Origin: CBCXVS01 sp965178525
GTDB lineage: Bacteria; Tectomicrobia; Entotheonellia; Entotheonellales; Entotheonellaceae
Direction of reading: 5' to 3'
Length of the DNA stretch: 16,764 nucleotides
Assembly: GCA_965178525.1 (NCBI GenBank)
Contig: CBCXVS010000167.1
Location: 1-16,764, forward strand
Of the stretch, positions 1 to 6,413 are shown in pieces. How positions within the stretch are numbered: position 1 is the first letter of the stretch; every line of letters starts with the position of its first letter. The notes below the pieces were generated by a model that searched no databases, was not told where the DNA came from, and worked only from the letters and a program-made list of their open reading frames with translations. A program made the translations under genes and the position numbers.

Positions 1-26
1 ATGGACTTTTGAATTGGGCCAACCTG

Positions 27-54
27 TTGATCTACTTAACCCTCCGCCTATTCT
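27..54 (+). promoter_or_regulatory. possible sigma70-type promoter for the PspC gene
   Basis: TTGATC (27-32) and TATTCT (49-54) are separated by 16 bp and lie about 40 bp upstream of the start codon at 92. The match is moderate and could be chance. Confidence 0.25.
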
Positions 55-91
55 GCCAGGGGAACTTCGGACTAGACCAAAGGAGGATGGC

Positions 92-349
92 ATGAGACAG
101 GTGAGAAAATCCAAAGATCGGAAGATCGCGGGTGTCTGTAGTGGGATTGCGTCGTGCGTCGGGTTGGAGCCGTGGCTCGTGCGGCTGGCGTACTTCCTCG
201 TGACGTTTTTCAGTGCCGTCGTGCCCGGAACGGTGATCTATATTGCCTTAGCCTTTATTCTTCCTCCTGCCGAAGACATAGAGTTGGCAACACCTCACCA
301 GGAGGATAAGAACACCCAGCAGCGGGCGGGCTCAAGCCTTGTTGGTTGA
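92..349 (+). CDS. PspC-domain membrane protein
   Basis: A small PspC-domain protein of 85 residues. The family is named for the phage-shock-protein C membrane sensor, and stand-alone copies are common in bacteria. Residues 5-60 carry the usual pattern: a basic start (KSKDRKIAGVCSGIA), a short amphipathic stretch (GLEPWLVRLAYFLV) and one hydrophobic membrane helix ending in LAFILPP. The C-terminal 25 residues are polar and probably cytoplasmic. The start at 92 is chosen because AGGAGG lies at 81-86 with a 5-base spacer; the open frame extends further upstream to position 14 but without such a site. No pspA or pspB is next to it in this window, so a role in the classical Psp response is not shown. 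It is likely an accessory envelope-stress or membrane protein. Confidence 0.85.
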   Translation: MRQVRKSKDRKIAGVCSGIASCVGLEPWLVRLAYFLVTFFSAVVPGTVIYIALAFILPPAEDIELATPHQEDKNTQQRAGSSLVG

Positions 350-430
350 TCGTCGTCGGAAGAGGTGTCACACGTGTTAAGCCACGTGGCATGCTGATCG
401 CCTCTATCGTGGCAGAGAGGAACATAGAGT

Positions 431-553
431 ATGATCATGCTTCTCAGATTGCTTATCCCTCTTGCGGTACTTTTTCTGCTGTACCAGCTGGTCATGAAAC
501 GGGGGGAAAGGGAGAGTGAACCAATGGGGTCAGACTCCATTGGTTTGCGATAG
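431..553 (+). CDS. tiny single-helix membrane protein (hypothetical)
   Basis: A 40-residue ORF reading MIMLLRLLIPLAVLFLLYQL followed by a basic, polar tail. AGAGAGGA at 414-421 is a good ribosome binding site 9 bases upstream of the ATG. The first 22 residues form one strongly hydrophobic helix and KRGERE would be the cytoplasmic anchor. It lies 81 bp downstream of the PspC gene on the same strand, so co-transcription is plausible. The last ten or so codons run through the REP-like palindrome that ends the adjacent transposase remnant, so the natural C-terminus may have been replaced on insertion. I do not recognise a family. The helix and the binding site are the only support. Confidence 0.45.
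   Translation: MIMLLRLLIPLAVLFLLYQLVMKRGERESEPMGSDSIGLR
521..543. repeat. REP-like terminal palindrome of the RAYT remnant
   Basis: A 23-bp near-perfect inverted repeat. The arms CCAATGG and CCATTGG flank a GTC-A-GAC core, with one mismatched pair overall. It sits immediately downstream of the decayed transposase at 547-962. Palindromes of this kind (GGGTC...GACTCC type) are the expected partner sequence of REP-associated tyrosine transposases, which cut at such hairpins. It could also act as a weak terminator, but no T-run follows on either strand. Confidence 0.55.
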
Positions 554-962
554 GCGGCTTGACGCGTTTCCGCCGTTTCGCCTAGCGCCTGATATAACGG
601 ATGAGAGGTGACCAACGAATCCGGTCTGCCAAGGGCATTGGCAGGATAACTCGACCAGGGATAAGCCGCCGAGTCCGCCACCATGCCAGCCCGCACGGGA
701 TTGAGCTCAAGTATGAGCGCCCGACACTCTGCATGACTTTGCCGATGCCTGACTCATGATGCGGCGTGATGAGCAGATGGACGTGGTTCGTCATGAGGAC
801 ATCGGCGTGAACGTCACCGTGATGATGCTGGCAAGCGGCTCGCAACTTGGCAAGGTAGAATCGATAATCGTCATTAGGGGCGAAGATCGATTGGCGATTG
901 TTGCCCCGTTGAATGACATGTTGAGGATGTCCTGGCAACACAAAACGAGGTAAACGCGGCAT
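547..962 (-). pseudogene. REP-associated tyrosine transposase (RAYT, IS200-like), internally deleted
   Basis: The first part, from the ATG at 962 (MPRLPRFVLPGHPQHVIQRG), is a typical RAYT/Y1-transposase N-terminus. It has the HUH metal-binding motif in TNHVHLL and continues to VGRSY. The sequence then switches frame near 705-713 and resumes as ELNPVRAGMVADSAAYPWSS through HPLYQALGETAETRQAAYR. In intact relatives a block of roughly 35 residues (the YINxxYxRxGTLWEGRY region and the following helix) lies between these parts. An internal deletion of about 100 bp has therefore removed it and shifted the frame. The far C-terminus is also missing and the reading runs directly into the palindrome at 521-543. 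It cannot encode a functional enzyme. Identification comes from recognising family motifs by eye. Confidence 0.8.
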
Positions 963-985
963 AAGTGAGGCCCCCCTGGGTATCG

Positions 986-1004
986 CGATGTCGGCCAGAC
1001 ATCG
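986..1004. repeat. hairpin upstream of the RAYT remnant
   Basis: CGATGTC and GACATCG are perfect 7-bp arms around a 5-base loop (GGCCA), 24 bp upstream of the transposase start. It may be the other subterminal hairpin of the element. It lacks a T-run on either side and so is not a convincing terminator. Confidence 0.35.
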
Positions 1005-1092
1005 ATCTGTTGATCCGTCTGTCTTGATGGTATCCTGTCTGTGGGAATGGTGGGGGTGTATGGGCCGCGGTTTGAACCTGTGAGGCATCAGA

Positions 1093-1203
1093 GGTCAAAC
1101 AACGGTGGCGAACCTCCCGATAAAAACGATCAACCTCAGCATGCCGCGTCTCGCGCCGATCTCGAAGCGTCAACCAACCCCACGTATCAATGAAAAGGGC
1201 CAC
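1093..1203 (-). pseudogene. truncated VapC-like PIN-domain toxin
   Basis: The ATG at 1201-1203 follows the antitoxin stop by 3 bp, the usual spacing in a toxin-antitoxin operon. The first 34 residues (MALFIDTWGWLTLRDRRETR and on to FYREVRHR) match the start of PIN-domain ribonuclease toxins, including the first catalytic Asp in FIDTW. After about codon 37 the frame stays open but reads low-complexity residues with no PIN features. The other acidic active-site residues are absent and the RAYT remnant begins just downstream. The toxin is therefore a 5' fragment, probably cut by the transposase insertion or a related deletion, and is expected to be inactive. Confidence 0.6.
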
Positions 1204-1206
1204 CTG

Positions 1207-1446
1207 TCACTTCCCATAGAGGTCTTCGTCAATATCGCGGGCGAGGGCGCCATGGGCCACACCGCCGCTATACTGAAGAATAGGGTCTTGAGCAGGGTCA
1301 AGCGTTTCCGGAGGGATGACGACCTGGGCGTTTTGCTCCTTGCTGAGCAAATACTCGACAAATGCCAGAACCTCTCCGAGTCTGTCATCCGGAAGCATGG
1401 TCAACTTGCGGTCCAACTGTGTTTTGAGCGTGCTCTCCGCACCCAT
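1207..1446 (-). CDS. DUF2281-type antitoxin of a VapC/PIN toxin-antitoxin pair
   Basis: A 79-residue protein. Residues 5-36 form a helical region with the LPDDRLGEVLAFVEYLL pattern typical of DUF2281 and related antitoxins. The C-terminal tail DPILQYSGGVAHGALARDID resembles the toxin-neutralising tails of these families. AAGGAGA lies 8 bases before the ATG, which supports the start at 1446. The gene precedes the toxin fragment by 3 bp on the same strand. The antitoxin seems intact while its toxin is truncated, so it is an orphan here. It may still bind its own promoter or neutralise a related toxin elsewhere, but nothing in the window shows this. The opposite-strand reading frame over the same region is its shadow. 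Confidence 0.75.
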   Translation of the reverse strand: MGAESTLKTQLDRKLTMLPDDRLGEVLAFVEYLLSKEQNAQVVIPPETLDPAQDPILQYSGGVAHGALARDIDEDLYGK

Positions 1447-1620
1447 CTCTTACGTCTCCTTGAAGCCTAACCCCTCTCACCTATCGATCCACGTGGCCCA
1501 TGCCCTTCCGCCACCCCGTTGGTCTGTTGAGTCGTCTTATTCTACTGTTGCATACATCTCATCGAAGGTCTGCGCTAACGATGCAAGAATGGCGGGAAAA
1601 CAGCAAACGGTGGCGCCTCT

Positions 1621-2466
1621 CTACTTCCCCTTAAACACCGGCGCCCGTTTCTCCAGAAACGCCCGCCGCGCTTCCTCTGCATCCTCAGACCCCCCCAGGA
1701 TGCCGCCAGCATTCGAGGTCAGCACCATGGTCGTTTCCAGCGAGCTGTCCAGCGCCGCCCGCATAATGCGCTTGCTGATCCACTGCACCAGCGGTGGGGT
1801 GCGGAGAATGCGGTCGCACAGCTCCCGGGTCGTCTCCTCCAATTTGTCCGCCGCCGCCAGGTAATTCAACAAGCCCCACTCATACGCCCGCTGCGCGTCC
1901 AGGTGCCCGGTGTAGGCAAACTCCAAGGCTCGGCCTAGCCCGACCATCTTCGGCAGGTAGTAGCTGCCACCGTTTTCCATGATCTGGCCCAATTGCTGAT
2001 AGCCGATAAAACGCGTATTCTCGCATCCGATGCGGATGTCGCAGTGCAAGGCCATATCCATCCCCGAGCCCACGGCCGGGCCATTGATCATGGCAACCGT
2101 GGGTTTGCGGATGAGCGAAATATCGCGATGCAGCTTGGTAAAGCCATGGAAAAAGTGTTCCCGCGCGGCATCCAGGCCCTCAGTGGCGGCGCGGTCGCCG
2201 ATAAAATTTTCGCCCAGATCGGCGGGCATATCCCGGCGCATGTCCGCCCCGGAGCAGAACCCCCGGCCCATGCCGGTCAGGACGATGACGCGGATATTGG
2301 GATCATCGTCGCCAGCCCGCATGTATTCGCCCACTTTGGCCACCGTGCCGTTCTCATGCGCGGTGCCGATCAGCGCGTTCATGCGTTCCGGCCGATTGAA
2401 TTTGATCCACAGAATGCCGTTGTCCTCCGGTTCATACCGTAAATAGTCAACAAGCTTCGGAGCCAT
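1621..2466 (-). CDS. crotonase-superfamily protein (enoyl-CoA hydratase/isomerase-like)
   Basis: 281 residues, a normal length for the family. Features are the N-terminal LWIKFNRPERMNAL strand, the oxyanion-hole segment GMGRGFCSGADM (66-76), the second oxyanion/CoA segment NGPAVGSGMDMALHCDIRIG (128-147), and the C-terminal helical trimerisation region. Aligned by eye with rat mitochondrial enoyl-CoA hydratase, the catalytic Glu144 is Asp137 here and Glu164 is Gln157. Standard syn-hydration is therefore unlikely, and an isomerase, hydrolase, decarboxylase or other crotonase activity fits better. The start at 2466 has GAAGGAAG upstream. A second in-frame ATG at 2514 overlaps the stop of the preceding gene (TAATG) and would add 16 residues translated from the heptamer array. 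It is the last gene of the operon. Confidence 0.88.
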   Translation of the reverse strand: MAPKLVDYLRYEPEDNGILWIKFNRPERMNALIGTAHENGTVAKVGEYMRAGDDDPNIRVIVLTGMGRGFCSGADMRRDMPADLGENFIGDRAATEGLDAAREHFFHGFTKLHRDISLIRKPTVAMINGPAVGSGMDMALHCDIRIGCENTRFIGYQQLGQIMENGGSYYLPKMVGLGRALEFAYTGHLDAQRAYEWGLLNYLAAADKLEETTRELCDRILRTPPLVQWISKRIMRAALDSSLETTMVLTSNAGGILGGSEDAEEARRAFLEKRAPVFKGK

Positions 2467-2484
2467 GAATGTCTTCCTTCTTTT

Positions 2485-2515
2485 ATTCCGCATTCCGCAT
2501 TCCGCATTCCGCATT
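2485..2515. repeat. heptanucleotide array 1, (ATTCCGC)4
   Basis: Four perfect copies of ATTCCGC (2485-2512) plus ATT. In the mRNA of the minus-strand operon it reads (GCGGAAT)n. It fills most of the junction between CaiB-family protein A and the crotonase, and the TAA stop of the upstream gene is formed at its edge. The 7-base unit has no stop in any forward frame and offers an ATG every 7 bases. Confidence 0.95.
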
Positions 2516-3776
2516 AGTCAGCATCAACGGGCCGTGTGCCGATGATGCCTTGCGCCTCCAAGGCCGCGATTTCCTCTGCCGAAAGACCCAACAAGTCGCC
2601 GAGCACATCGTGATTGTGCGCACCCAGGGCAGGGGAGGGGAGGGTGGTGCGTCTGGGATTCTTCGAGAGGCGCCACGGGGTGGTGACTTGCTTGTACCGC
2701 CCCGCTTCCGGATTATCGACCACATCCCAGAAGCCCCGTGCTTCGAGATGCGGATCGGCGATGGTTTCGCCGCCTTTGAGTACGGCTCCAGCCGGGACGC
2801 CATGAGCCTGCAGCCTATGCATGGCTTGATAATGGTCGCGCGCTTGCGTCCAGGCCGCGAGCATCCGGTCGAGGTCGTCCTGATGTTGGCGGCGCGCCAG
2901 CACCGTCGCAAATCGGGCATCCTGCGCCAAGTGCGGCCGCCCCATGGCCCGGCACAGCCCCTGCCACTCCGCATCAGAGCCGACGGAGATGGCCACCCAC
3001 ATGTCATCGCCCTGGCAAGGATACACCCCTTGCGGTACCCGGTGCGGATGACGATTGCCCATGGGGCTGGCCACGCGGCCCGTGTAGGCATAATCCAGGA
3101 TCGATTCCCCCAGAAGGGACGCCGAGACTTCGCGCTGCGACAGGTCGACAAACGTCCCCTGACCGGTCTGCCGCCGCCGTCGTAAAGCGGCCATCAGAGC
3201 GCCAACGGCCAGCATTCCCACAATCGGATCCGGGTACGTTTCATTGGTCATCAGGGGCATGCCATCGTCATAACCCGTGATCGACGCCAGACCAGCCGTC
3301 TGTTCGAGCGTTGATCCCAACGAGCCGTAGTCCTTCTCCGGCCCCGTTGCGCCCTGGCTACTGATCTTGACATAAATCAGCTCCGGGTGAACCTGAGATA
3401 CCGCTTCATAGCCCAGACCCAGCCTATCCATCACGGAAGCCCGGTAATTTTCGATCAGGACATCGCACAGGGGTATCAACTGCAACAATAGCTCCTTGCC
3501 GCGTGGCGTGGCCAAGTCCAGGGTCACACTCAGCTTATTGCCATTGCGATGCACATAGTGGCCCGTGCGATTCCATGGCCGTTCGCCAGGCTCCCCACCG
3601 GGATAAAGCGCCTCCGGTGTCGGCCGTGCCGAGCCACGGCTAATGTCCATACGGGAGCACGACTCCACCTTGATCACCTCAGCGCCCATGAAGCCCAACA
3701 GCATGGTCGCGTATGGCCCCACCGCCACCTGTGTCAAATCCAGAACGCGAAGTCCCGTCAACGCCAACTTCGTCAT
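2514..3776 (-). CDS. CaiB/BaiF family III CoA-transferase (protein A, catalytic Asp present)
   Basis: 420 residues, typical of class III CoA-transferases, which move CoA between organic acids through an aspartyl-CoA intermediate. The N-terminus LTGLRVLDLTQVAVGPYATM, the GAEVIKVE strand (31-38), RNGNKLSVTLDL (77-88) and the QGTFVDLSQRE segment are all family hallmarks. The catalytic Asp is D183 in TYPDPIVG. The start at 3776 is preceded by GGAG with a 5-base spacer. The gene lies 47 bp upstream of the crotonase and 105 bp downstream of CaiB-family protein B, all on the minus strand. CoA-transferase and crotonase pairs occur in carnitine (CaiB/CaiD) and aromatic-acid pathways, but the substrate cannot be read from the sequence. 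Confidence 0.93.
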   Translation of the reverse strand: MTKLALTGLRVLDLTQVAVGPYATMLLGFMGAEVIKVESCSRMDISRGSARPTPEALYPGGEPGERPWNRTGHYVHRNGNKLSVTLDLATPRGKELLLQLIPLCDVLIENYRASVMDRLGLGYEAVSQVHPELIYVKISSQGATGPEKDYGSLGSTLEQTAGLASITGYDDGMPLMTNETYPDPIVGMLAVGALMAALRRRRQTGQGTFVDLSQREVSASLLGESILDYAYTGRVASPMGNRHPHRVPQGVYPCQGDDMWVAISVGSDAEWQGLCRAMGRPHLAQDARFATVLARRQHQDDLDRMLAAWTQARDHYQAMHRLQAHGVPAGAVLKGGETIADPHLEARGFWDVVDNPEAGRYKQVTTPWRLSKNPRRTTLPSPALGAHNHDVLGDLLGLSAEEIAALEAQGIIGTRPVDAD

Positions 3777-3851
3777 GATGGCTCCATGAAAAGCTCTTAG
3801 CTGTTAAGGGATGTCGGCTCATCGTGCATGCCATGCATCCTACCTTCTTCC

Positions 3852-3883
3852 ATTCCGCATTCCGCATTCCGCATTCCGCATTC
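3852..3883. repeat. heptanucleotide array 2, (ATTCCGC)4
   Basis: Four perfect ATTCCGC copies (3852-3879) plus ATTC, directly after the stop codon of CaiB-family protein B. In the mRNA the stop and array read TGA-ATG-CGG. The short flank on the far side (CTTCTTCC) resembles the flank of array 1, suggesting that a unit longer than the heptamers was copied. Confidence 0.95.
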
Positions 3884-5072
3884 AAATGACGTTCAGCCCG
3901 CGTAGCTGTGTGAGCTCTTCCTGGGTGTAGCCAAGGCGGTCGCCATACACCGCAACATTGTGCTCCCCCAAGCGCGGCGCCCGAGCGTGTTGCCATGCCG
4001 TGCCCTGCATGCTGAAAGCCGCGCCAGGATACGTGGCCGGACCCACGTCCGGATGATCGAACGTTTGAAAGAAGTGGCGCGAGGCAAATTGTTCTGACGT
4101 CAAGAGATCTGCAACTGTGGCGACATAGCCGGCGACAGTGCGCAGCCCCTGCAGAATGTGATAAATCTCTTCCTTTGGGCGGGTGGCCGTCCACGCGCTG
4201 ACGATGGCCATCAATTCCTGTTGATGCTCTCGGCGGGCATGGGGGGTGTTGAATTTGGGGTCGTCCACCAATTCCGGCTTGCCCATGAGTTCGCACACCC
4301 AGGCCCATGTATCCGCACGCACGCCTCGCTCCAAGCCCAGATGCACCCAGCCGTCTTGAGCTTGCACGAGCGTGCTCGGCCGCCTGGCCGGCAGACGTCC
4401 GAACTGGTGCTGAATAGACGCGTGGATCTGCGCCACGGTCATGGTCTCCATCGCCGAGACGTCAACGTGTTGCCCGTATCCCTCGATATCCCGTACGTGC
4501 AGGGCGAGCATGGTGGCGGAAAAGGCACTGATCCCCGTGGTGTAGAGGGCCGTATTGCCACCGACCCGCAGCGGTTCTCGATCCGGCAGGCCAATGGTAT
4601 GCATGAGCGTCCCGACCGCCTGCGCCACGAGTTCCGAGCCTTGATAGTCACGATAGGGACCGGTCTGCCCAAACGGGGTGATCGAGGTATAAATCAAGCT
4701 CGGGTTGAGCAGCTCGAGCGCGGCGTAGCCCAACCCCAAGTGGTCCATATAGCCAGGGGGAAAACTTTCGATCAAGATATCGCACGTTTGCGCCAAGCGC
4801 TGCAGAATAGCCGTCCCTGTCAGGCTTGCAATGTCCAGCGTAATACTTTGTTTGCCGGTATTCAGGTAGAGGAACGCAGCACTCTGCTCCGGGTGTGGCG
4901 CGTCATGAACGAAAGGCCCGGCGCGCCGAGAGGTATCACCACCGCCGGGCTTCTCGACCTTGATGACGGTTGCTCCCAAGCCGGCCAGAAGCTTGGCGCA
5001 GAATGGACCCGCGACATCTTCGCTGACGTCAAGGACGCAAATGTCATCTAAGATACAGGTGTTTTCAGGCAT
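3882..5072 (-). CDS. CaiB/BaiF family protein (protein B, catalytic Asp replaced by Leu)
   Basis: 396 residues with a clear class III CoA-transferase fold: ICVLDVSEDVAGPFCAKLLA at the start, GATVIKVEKPGGGD (33-46), NTGKQSITLD (71-80), ITPFGQTGPY (131-140) and GQHVDVSAME. In active members the segment after RVGG reads like xxDYxxG. Here it is GGNTALYTTG, placing Leu176 where the nucleophilic Asp should be. The protein is otherwise full length with no frameshift, so this is a substitution rather than decay. The gene sits between the oxidoreductase and the Asp-containing paralogue. It may be the non-catalytic subunit of a heteromeric transferase with protein A, as I recall for benzylsuccinate CoA-transferase. 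Alternatively it may bind CoA esters without transferring them. Confidence 0.9.
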   Translation of the reverse strand: MPENTCILDDICVLDVSEDVAGPFCAKLLAGLGATVIKVEKPGGGDTSRRAGPFVHDAPHPEQSAAFLYLNTGKQSITLDIASLTGTAILQRLAQTCDILIESFPPGYMDHLGLGYAALELLNPSLIYTSITPFGQTGPYRDYQGSELVAQAVGTLMHTIGLPDREPLRVGGNTALYTTGISAFSATMLALHVRDIEGYGQHVDVSAMETMTVAQIHASIQHQFGRLPARRPSTLVQAQDGWVHLGLERGVRADTWAWVCELMGKPELVDDPKFNTPHARREHQQELMAIVSAWTATRPKEEIYHILQGLRTVAGYVATVADLLTSEQFASRHFFQTFDHPDVGPATYPGAAFSMQGTAWQHARAPRLGEHNVAVYGDRLGYTQEELTQLRGLNVI

Positions 5073-5126
5073 AGCTTGTCGGTCTCGTCATGTGAGATGA
5101 AATCGCTCCGAGCGACGTCTACGTCA

Positions 5127-6260
5127 TCATTCCGCATTCCGCATTCCGCATTCCGCATTCGGCATCGCTATCTGGCATCCCTGCTCCGACGATTCCCGGA
5201 TCGTATCGACAAAGCGATGCAGGTCTACAGCCGTATCGAAGGTAGCATAACTCGGGGTCACATCTCCAGACCGAATCGCCTTGGCGAACAAGGCGTAGAG
5301 TTGCCCGACATTGTAGGGCGCGCCTACCGGCATCTCGGCGCTGACGTACACATAGCGTTCGGGAATCTTCAGATCCGCCAGGGGCGCGTCCGCTTTGGCG
5401 CCCTGCACACGCACCTCGCCGAGTTGGGGTGAATCTGCAGAGGTCGCCACCAGGGTGCCTTCGCGTCCGTAGATTTCCATGCGGTACCCGCTCCCGGCCC
5501 AGGGGATACTGGCCACGTGGACCGAGGCCACGGCGCCGTTCACGAGCCGCCCACTCACCAAAATATTGTCCGGCGCCGTCACATCGAGCAGGCGCTGCGT
5601 ATCCGTCTCCAGCCATTGCGGCGCTTGCGTGGTGACGACAGAGGCCACATGACTGAAATCGCCGGCCACAAAGCGCAGGGCGTCGATGGAGTGGCCCGTG
5701 GCAATGGTCAGCGTCGTGGCGCCCAGGGTCGCATCCCGTTGCCAGGTGCGATCTGACGTCCGTTGTAACACGCCCTCTCGCACCAGACTCATGTGACAAG
5801 ACATCACCTCGCCGATATAGCCCGATTCGACCAAATCCTTCATATACAGCACGCCCGGGGCGGCCCGTGCCTGCAGGCCGACCAGGGCCTGCACCCTTTG
5901 TTGCCGTCCGAGATCGGCCAGTTCCTGGGCTTCGGCGGTGGTGGCGCCCAGAGGCCATTCCGTGAACACGTGCTTTCCGGCGTGTAGGGCGTCACGCGTG
6001 GGGTCATAATGGGACGGTACCTTGACCACCACCGCCACCGCATCAATGTCCGGACAGGCGAGCATGGCGCGATGGTCGTGGAACGCCAGCCGTGCGCCGT
6101 ATTGGCGGGCGGAGGCTTCGGCGCTTTCCTGACACGTGGTGCACACGCCGGTGAGTTCAAAGTCAGGGCTGGCCAGAATCGCGGGGAGATGCGCCCGAGG
6201 CGCCCATCCCCGGGTCGCATTCGCGCCGATAACACCCAGGCGGATAGGGGCAGCTGCCAT
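5127..6260 (-). CDS. Gfo/Idh/MocA-family oxidoreductase (Gal80-like subgroup)
   Basis: 377 residues. The Rossmann N-terminus IRLGVIGANATRGWAPRAHL (6-25) with the GWAxxxHLPA pattern, and EWPLG at 101-105 in place of the usual EKP, are features I associate with the Gal80-like branch of the family. Members use NAD(P) to oxidise or reduce sugars and related polyols or acids. The rest is the alpha/beta C-terminal substrate domain, with ATGHSIDALRFVAGDF (around 195-210) carrying the usual His-Asp pair. The start at 6260 is preceded by GAGGAGA; an upstream extension to 6338 lacks such support. The last eleven residues (PNAECGMRNAE) are encoded by heptamer array 3, so the native C-terminus has been extended or replaced. 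It is the first gene of the operon. Confidence 0.88.
   Translation of the reverse strand: MAAAPIRLGVIGANATRGWAPRAHLPAILASPDFELTGVCTTCQESAEASARQYGARLAFHDHRAMLACPDIDAVAVVVKVPSHYDPTRDALHAGKHVFTEWPLGATTAEAQELADLGRQQRVQALVGLQARAAPGVLYMKDLVESGYIGEVMSCHMSLVREGVLQRTSDRTWQRDATLGATTLTIATGHSIDALRFVAGDFSHVASVVTTQAPQWLETDTQRLLDVTAPDNILVSGRLVNGAVASVHVASIPWAGSGYRMEIYGREGTLVATSADSPQLGEVRVQGAKADAPLADLKIPERYVYVSAEMPVGAPYNVGQLYALFAKAIRSGDVTPSYATFDTAVDLHRFVDTIRESSEQGCQIAMPNAECGMRNAE
5129..5163. repeat. heptanucleotide array 3, (ATTCCGC)4 plus one ATTCGGC
   Basis: Four perfect ATTCCGC units (5129-5156) followed by one variant ATTCGGC (5157-5163). Unlike arrays 1 and 2, this one lies inside a coding sequence and encodes the tail of the oxidoreductase, the stop TGA being formed at its edge. 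A gain or loss of one unit would shift the reading frame. Confidence 0.95.
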
Positions 6261-6413
6261 AATACGTCTCTCCTCTTGTGTCCGAGCGGCTCCGCGTGGC
6301 GCGTGTCGAGCCTGGCTGGGAGCCGTGAAGCCATGCATGGCAAATCGATGAGCATATCTGTGCTATCATATTGCCTGCGGCATTGCAAGTGCGCGTGAGC
6401 GGTCGTAGCGTCA

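Noticed and set aside
371..390. CACGTG and GCCACGTGGC palindromes as operators or a terminator after pspC
   Set aside because: They are short self-complementary words without a T-run or a recognisable regulator gene nearby, and chance occurrence is likely in this composition.
1105..1470. Plus-strand open frame over the toxin-antitoxin region
   Set aside because: It is antisense to the recognisable antitoxin and PIN fragment and has no motifs of its own.
1471..1620. Regulatory or coding content between the antitoxin and the crotonase
   Set aside because: I found no convincing promoter pair, hairpin with T-run or ORF beyond the antitoxin's ribosome binding site.
4158..5051. Long plus-strand open frame of 297 codons
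   Set aside because: It lies entirely antisense to CaiB-family protein B, has no family resemblance, and is a high-GC shadow.
2485..5163. CRISPR array
   Set aside because: The repeats are 7-bp head-to-tail units without spacers, in three separate short arrays. There are no cas genes.
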